NCBI RefSeq assembly: GCF_963678635.1
Contig: NC_087068.1
Location: 11,166,027-11,230,026 of the forward strand
Direction: 5' to 3'
Source of the DNA: Symsagittifera roscoffensis
Taxonomy: Eukaryota; Xenacoelomorpha; Acoela; Convolutidae
Length of the DNA stretch: 64,000 nucleotides
Shown here piece by piece: positions 31,084 to 42,571 of the stretch. The translations under genes and the position numbers were made by a program. Every line of letters begins with the position of its first letter. Within the stretch, counting starts at the first letter, position 1. A model generated the notes under the pieces. That model saw only the letters and a list, made by a program, of their open reading frames with translations. It had not been told where the DNA came from and searched no databases.

Positions 31084-34000
31084 ATGGAAGATCGTTTCTG
31101 GAAAATTGGACCAGCCTCATTTAGAAAACCCATACTCGATGAGCTCTACAAGCGCTTGAGGGATATTGATTAAACGCAAGTGGACGAGAGGGTGCCGGTG
31201 ATGCTCACTGCTATCCTGAGGAATCGCAAGGAGAGTGCAGGGAATCAGCGACCGAGGCCGTGTCAATGGTGCGTTACACCTCGAACGGGATTTCAAATCA
31301 AGATCAAACCAAATAGCTGTCCTGGAACATTGACGGAGGCGTGAGGGGACTCGATCTGGCGAGAAACTTCGGCTTGAGTATCACAACGGAGTATGGCGCA
31401 GTAGAATTTCCCCTTCCAACCAAACCACTGGCAGGGAACGGGACCCAGTCTACCAGCAAAGCGTTACCGATAATACGGTCCCAACAAACGGAAGAGTCAT
31501 ATTCAGAAAAGGGAACTGGAGAGGGCCCAGAGGGAACGGGACAAAGCCAATCTGGATAGTGATCCAAACAATCATGAGCGGGACCAAGCGATTCTCGATC
31601 CAGATTTGTTGAAGGCGGAAGGGGAAAAAGGTCAGAAATTGCAAGAAAGCGTGGCGAGTTGAGACCAAATGAAAATCGAAATTTGAAGAACTTCAACCGA
31701 GACAGCAAGAATTCGCGAGTGGTAAAGAAAGGAAGATGAAGACGACGACTGAGCCTAGGATGGAAATATATGAAGCCCCAGGTCCAGTGGTCGCCTCTAT
31801 CTGGACCACGTAGCCCAGGTGCATATGAATGAAGGCCTGGACACTTGGACGCCATCAGAATCCGTCGCTTCCTTGAGAAATCTGGAGTCATGTCGGATCA
31901 GACCACTAATGGACATTGCGCTACCAGGGTTGACGCCCAGTTCATCCAGTGGCAGTCAGGCTGGAGCAGGGACATCACATCTCAAGGAGTGGCAGGAAAG
32001 CTTGCAGTCAAGAACTCCCGAGAGTCCGACACGTGAGGCAGCGCCGATCACTTGGAGGGAACACACAGTCAGAAGCGTCGTGATCTCGAGCTACAAGAAA
32101 AACGCCGACGGCGTCTATCACCGACATAATCAGTATGATTGGACGACGGCGCAACGCGAGAGGAGGGATGTCTTCCATGACGCAGCCTGGGCAGAATACT
32201 CTACGCAGCCTAGGATACCCGAAGGCACAGTCCATTTGTTTTTTTGGGGCAATCTTGTCCAGGTCCTGAAGAGAATCCAGGCGCATTGGCAAGTGGGGAT
32301 AATGAGTTTCTCTGGTGCAGCAATGCCCCAGATGTTGGCGTCACTAGAGATATTGGAGATGGGGAAAATGTACACGGTCACCCTAATGATGGGGACCAAT
32401 GATGTTTCTAGAGGCGAATCAAAGAAAACGATGAGGCTGCATGACAAGGTGAGCTGCATTCTTGAGGCGCTGAGCGTCTATTTAGATCCAGCAAAACTCA
32501 CAATTTGCACAGTCCCCTACAATATGATGGCAGATCAGAACGCAATGAGCATGAATGAAAGGATGCGCCACATCAACGAGATCATCAGACAAATCCAACA
32601 GAGAAGTGTCCTGCCTGCGAGGCTGCTCGACATGGCGAGAATGATGGAGGTGTCCATTCTACATCATCTCCGGATGGTATCCACTTTGATAAGCCCAGGT
32701 GCACGGAGTGGCTGAATGATGTGTTTCAGAGACACATCAACCTTCTAGGGTCAGGTCTGGTGGAAGCTGGCCAATTCATCTTTGGTACTTCCCCGAGGCC
32801 TTCCTTCTTCCCGGCTAGGCCAGTGGCTGATTGCTTGGGAGGGAGAGTCGATTCTAGAGAAAGCTCGAGGAGTAGCAGAAGCAGGCAGCTGGGTTCGACA
32901 CCCATGGAGAGGAACGAGGCGGAGTCTTCCTCACCCCAGAGCTCGGTGTTATCATCGGTAGTTGTGGTGGACAACAAGAGCCCCGAGAAACCAGCAAAGC
33001 CAGGTATCTGGAACGAGTCAAAGATCTGGACCTTGAGGATCTGGTCTGCAGGCAGGAGCTAGTGGAGGTCTTGGGACTCAAGAGTCTATTGCATGAGGAC
33101 CTGAGCAATCATTACTGTGTGGATTGGCTGAAGGAGAATGAAGCGCACGTCTCTCGATACAAGACCATGGAGACCGCAGACTTGACTGGGCTTCCCAAGA
33201 AGTCAATCATGGGGCCAGTCAAGTTTAGGCCTCTCAAGGAGCTTGGATACCCGGGCCTCATAGTGGAACCACCAAAGCATCGAACTAGCATATCCAGGTT
33301 CAGAGTGGCGATTCCTGCGCAATTGAGGGCGGTAGAGAAACTTCTTGAGCTGAAAAGTATGGGGCTTTCCGATACTGCCTATATGAGCCCGAAGCTCTCA
33401 GAAGACCCAAGATACAGGAGATCTCATGGGACCTCGCAGCTGGCCAAGATTTTGACAGTTTACGATCGCTCAGACCCTGGAGCAGCAAGGGCAATCATCG
33501 TGGCGGGATCTGACTTCGATGGAACGTCCCCGATGTTATTCTGGCCGGAAACGTTGGTGTACTTGCTACCGGGTGCGGATCTAAATCAGATATTAACTCT
33601 GATAGTGGCGATAAAGTCGGAAACGCCGTGTGAGCCAGAGTTGTTGTTATTTGCGGGAATGAATGATCACCTACATGCAGCGGGATTGCTTAAGCACTTG
33701 AGAAATGGCAAACCGACAACGAAGAAGATCTGGGAGGCGCTCCAAACGTTGTTCGCGGCAATGAATGAAGTGCAGGAGTTGGTGGCTTCTCGATTGGAAT
33801 CGAAAACAAAGGTGGTATTTGCATCATCACCAGGCTACGCAGGCATGCCCCTAGCTCTGCAGTTTGTGAACGCGATGTTAATCCTGATAGCGGAAGGCAA
33901 CGGGTGGCGAATGCTGATGGCAGCACTGAATGCTGGTCGTGAACTTGAGCCGGTAAACTTGAGACTTCTGAAGTCGGAAGTGGCGGCGGCTTGGGCAGAT

Positions 34001-37000
34001 GTGCGGCAGATTTGAGGTTTTTTTGAGCAGATTTGAGGTTTTTACGAACTTGCGGACATACTGATTGTGTTGGACGAGGTACTTTATCTTGAGATATCGA
34101 ATCTGGCCAGGCAGCTGAAATTCAATCCGGAGTTAGGGGTTGATCATCACGTGATAAGCCATTTGACCGCCAGTCTGTGACTCAGGAAGATGGACCTCAC
34201 TATAACAAGCTCTACCAAAAGTGCGAGAGGGCCCATCAACGATCGAAAGAATGTGGCTGGAGCTGGGAAGCTACTGGAATCGATTGGGTATCGTCTGGCT
34301 CAAGAAAGAGCAAAATGTGAGGCACAAGACGAGGGAAAGGGCACCTCCCCTGATCAAACAAATATGGGAAATTCTGGAGGAGCAGCTCAAGATCTCAGAG
34401 AAGAGGGATAAGATGGTGGGGACAATTGTTACGTCAGCGGATGAGGTCACTATTGCCGGATTCTGGAGAAAACATGCGAAGGGTGAACTGAGGACCAGGA
34501 AAACACACGAAATCTTGAGATTCTTGAGTCCATGCTCGGAAAATAAAAATTGATGGACAAAATGTTGTACGTGGGAGAAACCATGGAGCATATCCATTAA
34601 CATCCTGCTTACTTGTTCAGCAGAGGGGTGGAGACCCTCAGAATTGAAGGGTATTTGACATTGATTTTCTTGACACATGAAAACCTGGGGGCATTTCATC
34701 GACTGATGAAGTATGGGGACCGGGGACTGAGACTTACTCCTACAAGTGTGCTGCCGGGCTGAAGACTCTGCTACTGGAGTACCTCTTGATGTAGAACCGA
34801 TACTTGACATGCGAGGAGAGGAATCCGAAGACTAGAGAAAGTATGAGAGGGGTGAATGGGGGTATACTTCTCTTGACCGATCTGTGTCTGGCAATTAGGT
34901 CTGATCCCCTAGGGATGATCAGAGGGCTAGGAGAAATAGTGACCTGCATCTACGGGCCCGCCGTGATATACGCCTTCCCGGATCCGCTTGTGGTGGCGTA
35001 CCGACATTCAGTGGTTCACGTGAGTTTGTTCAGCATTCTGGACGGGACAGCGCTGAACTGGTGCAAGCAGGAGAACTTGAGAGCACGAATGAGTGAAACG
35101 GTGCTACACCGGAAGATGAAGGATCCAGAGTTGATAGTGCTCAACTTCAGGGGCCAGCTGCAGTGTAGAATGGGGGGGGGGACGAGAGGGCCCCATTGAG
35201 GCCTGCCCGAATTTCTGGAAGTTAAATCCAGTAGCGAAGAACAAGAGAAAAATCTTGAGGATCCAGGTGTGGAAGAGAAACTTCGATTTCGCGAAGAAAA
35301 AACTGGTGACAATACTCGAGCGGGATGTGTTACCCGCTGCCATCCCTGAATTCCCGACGGTGAGACGGATGACATTGGGGATGAACAGATCGCTGGTAGT
35401 CCCATCGATACATGCTAGAGAGGCTGTGGAGCAGCAACAAAAAATGTTCGCGCACAGCTGGGACCCCTTGTTCATCGGGTATTTGGCGGATGTGTATTTC
35501 CATAGTTGTGAAATAAAAATAAATTCTTGGATTACTCCAGCCAAGACGATGCGGGGTTCGATGCTTCCTAAGTATGAAGTCCGGGAAGTGATAAAGGGGC
35601 TTGAGAAGGCTGGACTCGAAAGTAAAATGCCCATTACGATAGCGGGAGAATGATCATGGAAGAAAGTCACCGAGCTCTTCAGGGTGAAATGAAGAGCAGT
35701 AAAAGAAATATCTGGCACCCTATGGTCTGGAAGAGGTGGAATTGCAAGGCGAGGGACGGAAGCTGGATGCAGCGGGGACCCTATATGTGTCCCTCACCGA
35801 ATACAAGGCAGTGGATCCGGCGACGCCTTCACCTCTATCAGTGGGCAATCCTGGGGACAAGAGAAGCCTTACCGAGGAGAACAGATTCAAAGACGCGTTG
35901 GAAAGGGACCAAGGTGAGTCGGGAGAGGGATAGAGCATGAATGAAACCCTCACTGAAGCTGGAGAAGAAATGGAGTTAGGGACTACACCTGACGAGGGGG
36001 CAGTGGCCGGGAATTTGAGCCCCGGTACAACGCGTGAGCTACTGCAAGACTTGAGTGGTGATGATTGGGCGGACACGAGGGGAATAGGAATTTGTTCCTG
36101 AATAAGCTGGATGAAAATGGATGGCAAGACTTTTTGGGTGAGTTCAATCAGAAGGTAGAATGGAAAGTCAAACTGAATGATTTCAAAAAAGAGTTGAGGG
36201 ACACCGTAGTAGGATTTCGAGAACCTGTCTTGTCTGCCACTGGGCTAGACGAGAAAGCGATAGGGAAGCAGCTCGACAAGATGGTACGCTTGAGGGAAAA
36301 GAAGCAGAGTGCCGTGGTTAAATTATGTAAAGATAGCTCTACTCCGAATGAAAAGACTGATAATATGAAAGGTTGAAAATGATGATAAACCAAAACTAAC
36401 ATTATGATTAAAGATATTGATATTCCTAAGGCTAGAGTAGGGGGAGGCAACAGTCTGAAGAGGGAGATCTGGATAAAGAATGGATTCAGTGATGATTATA
36501 AATAGGCCCCCGAGTAAAAGAGTGAGGTCGAAGAAAAGGAAACGGGAGGTAGACGAAGCGAGTCCCTCGGTGGAAGCGGTTTCAGGGAAGAGTTTGATGG
36601 AGATGGTCCCAACAGTTCTAGCGAGATGGAAGACAACAACTTATAAGGGCAACTCAGTGACCCGAAAGTTGGCTGAAATATTGACCGAGATAGAAAACGC
36701 GACATTTCTGGGGACGGAAGAAGATTTCAAACCCCAGAAGGCGAATGCGAAGAGAGGCTCCATCAGTGGACAAATATGGGAAGTAGAAATTGACAAAGAA
36801 TGGATCTCGAGTCGACACCAGGTCAATGGGAATCAGGTAGCAAGTGACCCCCTCGAAAGAGGATTGACGAGACATACTGCTCGCCCCTGGTGGATAGCCC
36901 TGGATATTGCTAAAGAAATCGGGCTACCCAAGAGAGGGCGGAAGTGAACAAACTAGAGTTAAAGAACCAGTTGGGACAAACCTGGGAGAAATTGCTGCTG

Positions 37001-40000
37001 GAGTATATTGAAGACAAAATGAGGGCACCCTCGACGGCAAAACATTTGTTGGCGAATCCTTTCGTCAGGACGGCGGGAGTGGCGCTAGAAGCATTGACTT
37101 CGTACAATAAACTAAATCTGGGCGATAGAGGTCTGCATGTGTATCGAATGCTGACGCAGCATATTGCTCGAGACAAATCGGGATTGCGTATGGCGAGGAG
37201 GAAAGGTGCCACCTGTTTCTTGAGATGAATTATGACGGTAATACTTGATCCAGGCATGCTATCATTGTGCGGCGGGAGGTAAAGCATTGGAAAAGAGAGT
37301 CTCGAGCGTCATCCTGAATGTGTATCAGAGTACCGGGATTGAGAAGGAGGATGGTTTGAGGCAGCCCCTGGAGAACCATGCAAAACTGGACGAGAACCGA
37401 CGGCTCTCGAACAAGAAATTTGAGGAGAGTCATGGCGTGCATCGTCGCCTGTTTTTGGCAGAAGACTACTCGAGACCCGCGAAGCAAGGGGAGTATCAGT
37501 ATGTGTCCGGCATAATGGGGATATCATACAACCCCATCTTGGATGCGAAGGTAGGAGCTGCCCTAATGAACTTTGAAGTAACAGAGCTACTGAAGTTCTG
37601 AACAGATAAGATGGTCGAAATTGATCCGACAGAAAGGGAGAGACCAAGCCTAGAAGTTGTCAGCGTGCCGCGTTCTGACAGGAAGGTGGAGCTGAGGCTG
37701 GGAGGTAAAGATGACATATTGACTACGACATATTGACTAGGAGCTGTTTGAAAGTTGCTGAGATCATCTTGGTGTCCACATCCTCAGGCAAGTTGGAACG
37801 AAGAAGTCACGGAGCGAGTGAGACTGTCACCAGGTAAGGATGAGGATTTGGGGAATCTGAATTTGATACACAAATTAACCTTGCCTCATCGAAGAGAGTC
37901 TGAAGAAACCATGAGAATGCCGAATGATTCACCTAAGAGGCTGGAGCCATTCAGTTCTCTTGATCTAGAGAGTGGAAGTAGAGAGCATTCTTGTGATGGA
38001 CGGTCTTTTGTCAGGATACAGTCTTTTCAAAGCAAAGATCTGGTCACTTGGTTTGGTGACATCGTTGATAAGGAGACGAGTGAAGTGCAAATAGTAGCTG
38101 AGTGTTAAGCGAGCACGACAGTGAATCTAGCGACGGCAATTGTATTCTTCTCGAGCATGTGTAGTCTAGAGTCACTGGAGATGCTAGAGTCCGAGCACCA
38201 TCTGGTGACGGCGTTAAGCGTGGAGACTTGGCCTGGAGTGTTTCAGGTGGTCCAAAAGCATATCCAGGGATGAAAAATGGTCTTGAGGCAGAGATGGGGT
38301 TTCACGAGAGCGAGGCCTACAGTCTACCAATGAATGCGAAGTCTCTGGTGGGATCAGTCATGTTAAGCTTGCAGTGAAGTCATTATCCGTTACGTATGGC
38401 TATGGTGGAAGCGTCAAGTCAGAGGTTGGTGATCGACAATGCTTTCTCGGTGCCTAAGTGCGGATAGCACATCATTCGCATCGATTGTTAAGGGAGATGC
38501 TGGCAATGGTGCATGGGGATCAAAGAGCGGACTTTAGTGAGATCTGGGGGGATAAACTCTTGAGATTGGAAAAAAAGAACACCAGTGACTTCGATAGGCA
38601 AACACGATCGTGAAGACGACGATTAGCGTCCAAGCAGTGGACAGGATGACGTGAGGCATGCAAAGATGATGGAGATTGAGCCTTTGCTCGAGTCTTCAGG
38701 AGAGCTCAATCTCCGCAGCATCAACTTGACGCACGGAGAATTCCCATGTCATTGTCTGGCGCTGACTGTGGGGGTACTCGGAGCAGTCAAATCTCTGCTT
38801 GATATGGGATGTTGAAGAAACCCGGTCGTTAGGGCTACCTGACCATCAACAAAAAGTCACTCTCTTCGTGGTGAGCTCAATGCTGGCGCTGCGATGGATT
38901 CATGAGAACGTAACCGAAGTATCGGGAGTCGAAGACACCAACAGTGGAGTCGATACATGCCATTGACTATAGCCGTAGACTTGAGTTGCTTGGGGATATT
39001 TTGGTAGTAGCCTTTAAGCTGTAACACGGGTTGTAGTCTCGTGTCGCAAGTGAACCGAATTGGCTCCGACTGCATTAGGTAGATAAACACAAGAGATAGT
39101 GTCCTTGACCCTTGAGCCAATAGTTATAGGGTCTATTTCTCTTAGCCTCATATGTGACTTAAGTAGGCAACTGTTACAGCCCCACTGGACCTTCCTTCCA
39201 TTCAATCTTTTTCCGTTAAGCGCCTTATCGTGTCTTGCAATCAAGATAAGAAGCTTCGTTTTCCCTCTTACTCTTCCGACTAATTTCCGTCTAGTAAATT
39301 CGGTTGTAAGTCTGGTTGCGTTTTCGGTTGCCATTTCCTGCATTTCTCAGAAATGTTCCAGATCAAATCGGAATTTTGAAAATTATGAGTTCTAGAATAT
39401 TCTGAGCCTCCTTCTATTTAAAATTCCGGTGCTAATGCCTTTAATGTTCTATTTTGCTTGCATCGGCGGGTCTGATTGTGCCAATACATGGATTCAGGAG
39501 AACGTAACCGAGGTATAGGGAGTCGAAGACGCCAACAGTGGAGTCGTTACATGCCATTGACTATAGCCGTAGACTTGAGTTGTTTGAGACTGCCTGCAAG
39601 GTATTCACTATACCCATGGAAATTAGGCACGTGTGGGGTCGCAAACGATTCTTCTCATGGCTTAGGGCGACACTGACGTCTTGGTTGTACACGTTGGCGA
39701 AGAATCACATGAAAAAGCGTCATTAAGAATATTGTCAGTTCCTGGACGAGATTGGGCCGGAGGCCTTAAGGAGACCTTTGCTCACCCGTCGCAACGCGAT
39801 AACCTCGTGTTACAAAAAAGTTGGTAGGGTGTCTAGAGATAACGCCAAAGCAAGAGAATTGATACTGGAGGAGAACCTGGCGAAGAACTGAGCTTAAGCT
39901 TGCATAACTCCTTCTGCTTGAACAGGGTATCCAAAGTAAAGAGTCTACCGAACCATACGAAGAGATTGCAAGAGCAAAGCAATGGATGCGAGCCTACGAA

Positions 40001-40105
40001 CAACTGAAGGCATGGGAAGCGATCGTGATCAGTTCTGACGATGAAGAAGAATTATCGAGGAAAATTATCGAGACCCAGTACCTCGAAGACGGGGTGCGCG
40101 AACTG
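31084..40105 (+). pseudogene. second-ORF pseudogene, copy 2
   Basis: This is a decayed homologue of 10038-18899, starting at an ATG aligned with 10038 (MEDRFW against MADRFW). Early stops replace Tyr near 31,171 and Trp near 31,314, and many frameshifts follow. SGNH domain 1 keeps GTND and DGIH but has Asn where the nucleophile Ser should be. Domain 2 lies in a stretch open from 33,062 to 34,015 with GSDF and GMNDH intact. A short duplication of GCAGATTTGAGGTTTTT disrupts the frame at about 34,010-34,042. The basic KKRKREV cluster (about 36,530) and the IVISSDDEEE motif (about 40,020) are conserved. The frame is interrupted at 38,991-39,487 by a 3' module. Confidence 0.93.
38991..39487. repeat. 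3' module inserted in the copy 2 second ORF, flanked by a duplication
   Basis: About 497 bp matching 41,240-41,755 (the 3' flank of copy 2) interrupts the coding sequence. The coding segment just before it (38,889-38,990, GATTCATGAGAACGTAACCG onward) is repeated just after it (39,488-39,590) with a few differences. A transposon target-site duplication of about 100 bp is implausible, so a template-switch or unequal recombination origin is more likely. Confidence 0.85.
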
Positions 40106-41214
40106 AGCAGGGTGCTCAGAAGTTGGTTTTTGAGTCTTGAGCTTGACAGGTAAAAAGGGACTTGAGTGTGAACTCTGATGAAATCTGAGGGCACGGAAAA
40201 GAATTTTCAACATTCGAAATATTGTTATTAATATACTATAAATACTAGATAAATCAAAATGCTGCATGACACATTTCTGATTGGACAGGACAAAAGAAAT
40301 TTTAATGAATAGCCTATACAGCTGGAATTCAGGTTGCAGGTGGATGCAGATTTTGATTGCTGTTTAGCGACAACGTGACAATTTTGCATGACTGTGAATT
40401 TTGGGTTGTAAAAAAAGTTAAATCTGCTGCAAACTTCTGTAAATGAACATTGGCACTGTATCTTGAGAAGCACTCAACATTCTGGGGGCTCACTGACAGA
40501 CGACAAAACCCGGTAAGGGCATCGATCTTGAGCGCAGAAAATATGTGCCAGTCGGTCATATTTGGAAGTTTGACATTGAGCTGAACGTTTAAATTTGATT
40601 ATGTGGAGAAAATTAATTTTTCAAAATTTCGAAATGAGTCTATCATTCTCAAGTTTCTTGCGTTAACTGAAAAAACGAGAAAAAGCAATTATAAGATTCA
40701 AGTGATAGTCGCTGGGAAGTTGCTAGAAAAACAGGAGTGCAAAGTGGCTATTCGCAAATTTACCATATTAATCCAGCACGAGTAGAGCTATCTTGTTCCC
40801 GATAGAAAAACAACAGTTACAAAAAACAGGTAGAGAAGTCAATCAAATGGACCAGAGTGATACTAGAATGGAAAAGTGGACAGCTGAAGATGCCCAATGG
40901 TCCAGAAAAAGAATTTTTATTTTTGAGTTTAAACTTATTTATATAACCTTGAGTCAGGTAACTTATATAGCCCTAAATCAATTCTAGAGTTTTTTTACCA
41001 TTATTAGTTATTCAGTTCTAGAAGTTCTGTCGGTATGTGAGTGTCCACCTTAAATTTCTTGAGTGTGTTTTATGTGATTATGTGAGTTAGTGCAAGTTTT
41101 TAGGTTCATCCATCTGAAATGGATCAAAGGTCCACTGTCCAATAAAAACTAACGGTATGCTTGAGTTCCGATCCTGTTTTTAATGGCATTTGCGTGTTTT
41201 AGGTATTTTGAGAC
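40106..41214 (+). other. 3' non-coding region of copy 2
   Basis: This aligns with 18,944-20,026 behind copy 1: AATATACTATA, GCTGCATGACA, GCCAGTCGGTCATATTTG and CATCCATCTGAAATGGATCAA are shared. I see no coding sequence. Confidence 0.7.
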
Positions 41215-41760
41215 CTGACCATGGTAGGCGTTCTTATTTCTAGAGTGAGGTAGTATTTTGGTAGTAGACTTTAAGCTAACACGGGTTGTAGTCTCGTTTC
41301 GCAAGTGAACCGAATTTTCTCCAACCGCATTAGGTAGAAAAACACAAGAGATAGTGTCCCTGACTATTGAGCCAAGATTTATAGGGGCTATTTCTCTTAG
41401 CCTCATATGTGACTTAAGAAGGCAACTGTTACAGTCCCACTGGACCTTCCTTCCGTTCAATCTTCTTCCGTTAAGTGCCATATCGTGTCTTGCAACCAAG
41501 ATAAGAAGCTTCGTTTTTCCTGTTACTCTTCCGACTAATTTCCGTCTAGTAAATTTGGTTGTAAGTCTGATTGCGTTTTCGATTAAAAGTGACCATTTCC
41601 TGCATTTCTCAGAAATGTTCCAGATCAAATCGGAATATTGGAAATTTTGAATTCTAGAACATTCTGAGCCTCCTTTTCTTTAAAGTTCCGGTGCTAACGC
41701 CTTTAATGTTCTATTTTGCTTGCATCGGCGGATTTGATTGTGCCAATACGTGGAAATTGC
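41215..41760. repeat. 3' module plus about 330-bp tail behind copy 2
   Basis: The first 215 bp are one copy of the module seen at 20,027. The following tail (CCCACTGGACCTTCCTTCC to GTGCCAATAC) is also present at 39,179-39,487, but is absent behind copy 1. The tail may mark the true end of an LTR or 3' UTR. Confidence 0.8.
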
Positions 41761-42571
41761 ACATACTCACCGGACAGTCCTCTCAATGTCCCCATTGAAT
41801 GCATAACTCCGGATTAACTTCAAGTGGTAATCCAATGTCCAATGTTCTTTAATCAACTTACAAATCGAATCAGAATTTTAAAATTTAACCACATCACTGC
41901 GTCGCAAAAAGAGCAACGTACTACTACATTTCACTGCCTTCTAACTTTTTCACAAAATATGCACCAAGAGGAGTGTCCTAGATAAAATTTATTTCCTGGC
42001 TACATACGTCACTTCATCAGAAAACTTCTTTTCGCTCTTGCTTGTTTAAAAAGTTTTGGGACGTGGCTAGATAAAATTTCTTTTCTGACTACGCACGCCA
42101 CTCTTTTATAGAAATTTTTCTCGCTCTTGATGTTGTAAAAATTTTTAGGAAAAAAATTTAGAGTTTTTCACAAAGTGTAGTCGTTCGTTTATGCTGTTGC
42201 CCTCAGTATCAAACCAAGAAACTCTGCGGCTAGGAAAGGTAATGAGGTACCCACCCTACTCGAGCGAGCGTACCCAAAACCTACCAGGACGCCATAAAGT
42301 GAATCCTACACAGATTGAACACATCAGTCAGGCTTTAATAGGTTAATATACTCACCTAAGGCCTGCAAAAATAAACAACGAAAAACTAGAATTTTCCAAT
42401 GCAATTCAACAATTGTAACAATTATTAACAGTTTCAAAATCTGGTCTGACCAGACATGATCAAAACAAAAAGGTTTAAAAACTTCAATGATCAATCTTTC
42501 TTGATTGATCATTCTTACAACAATTGACATTTTGATTTCTCTCTGTTTCTGCTCCGGCTCGCCTTCAATTC
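41761..42571. other. non-coding stretch between copy 2 and copy 3
   Basis: I see no gene. An imperfect tandem dimer with a period of about 89 bp, starting at GATAAAATTT, lies at 41,981-42,155. The last part is presumably the 3' flank of the reversed copy 3. On the - strand a purine-rich AGCAGAAACAGAGAGAA follows the copy 3 stop. Confidence 0.55.
42486..42513. repeat. perfect 11-bp hairpin
   Basis: AATGATCAATC and GATTGATCATT form a perfect inverted repeat with a 6-nt TTTCTT loop. It lies about 60 bp beyond the 3' end of copy 3 on the - strand, so it could be part of that element's 3' flank. Confidence 0.85.
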
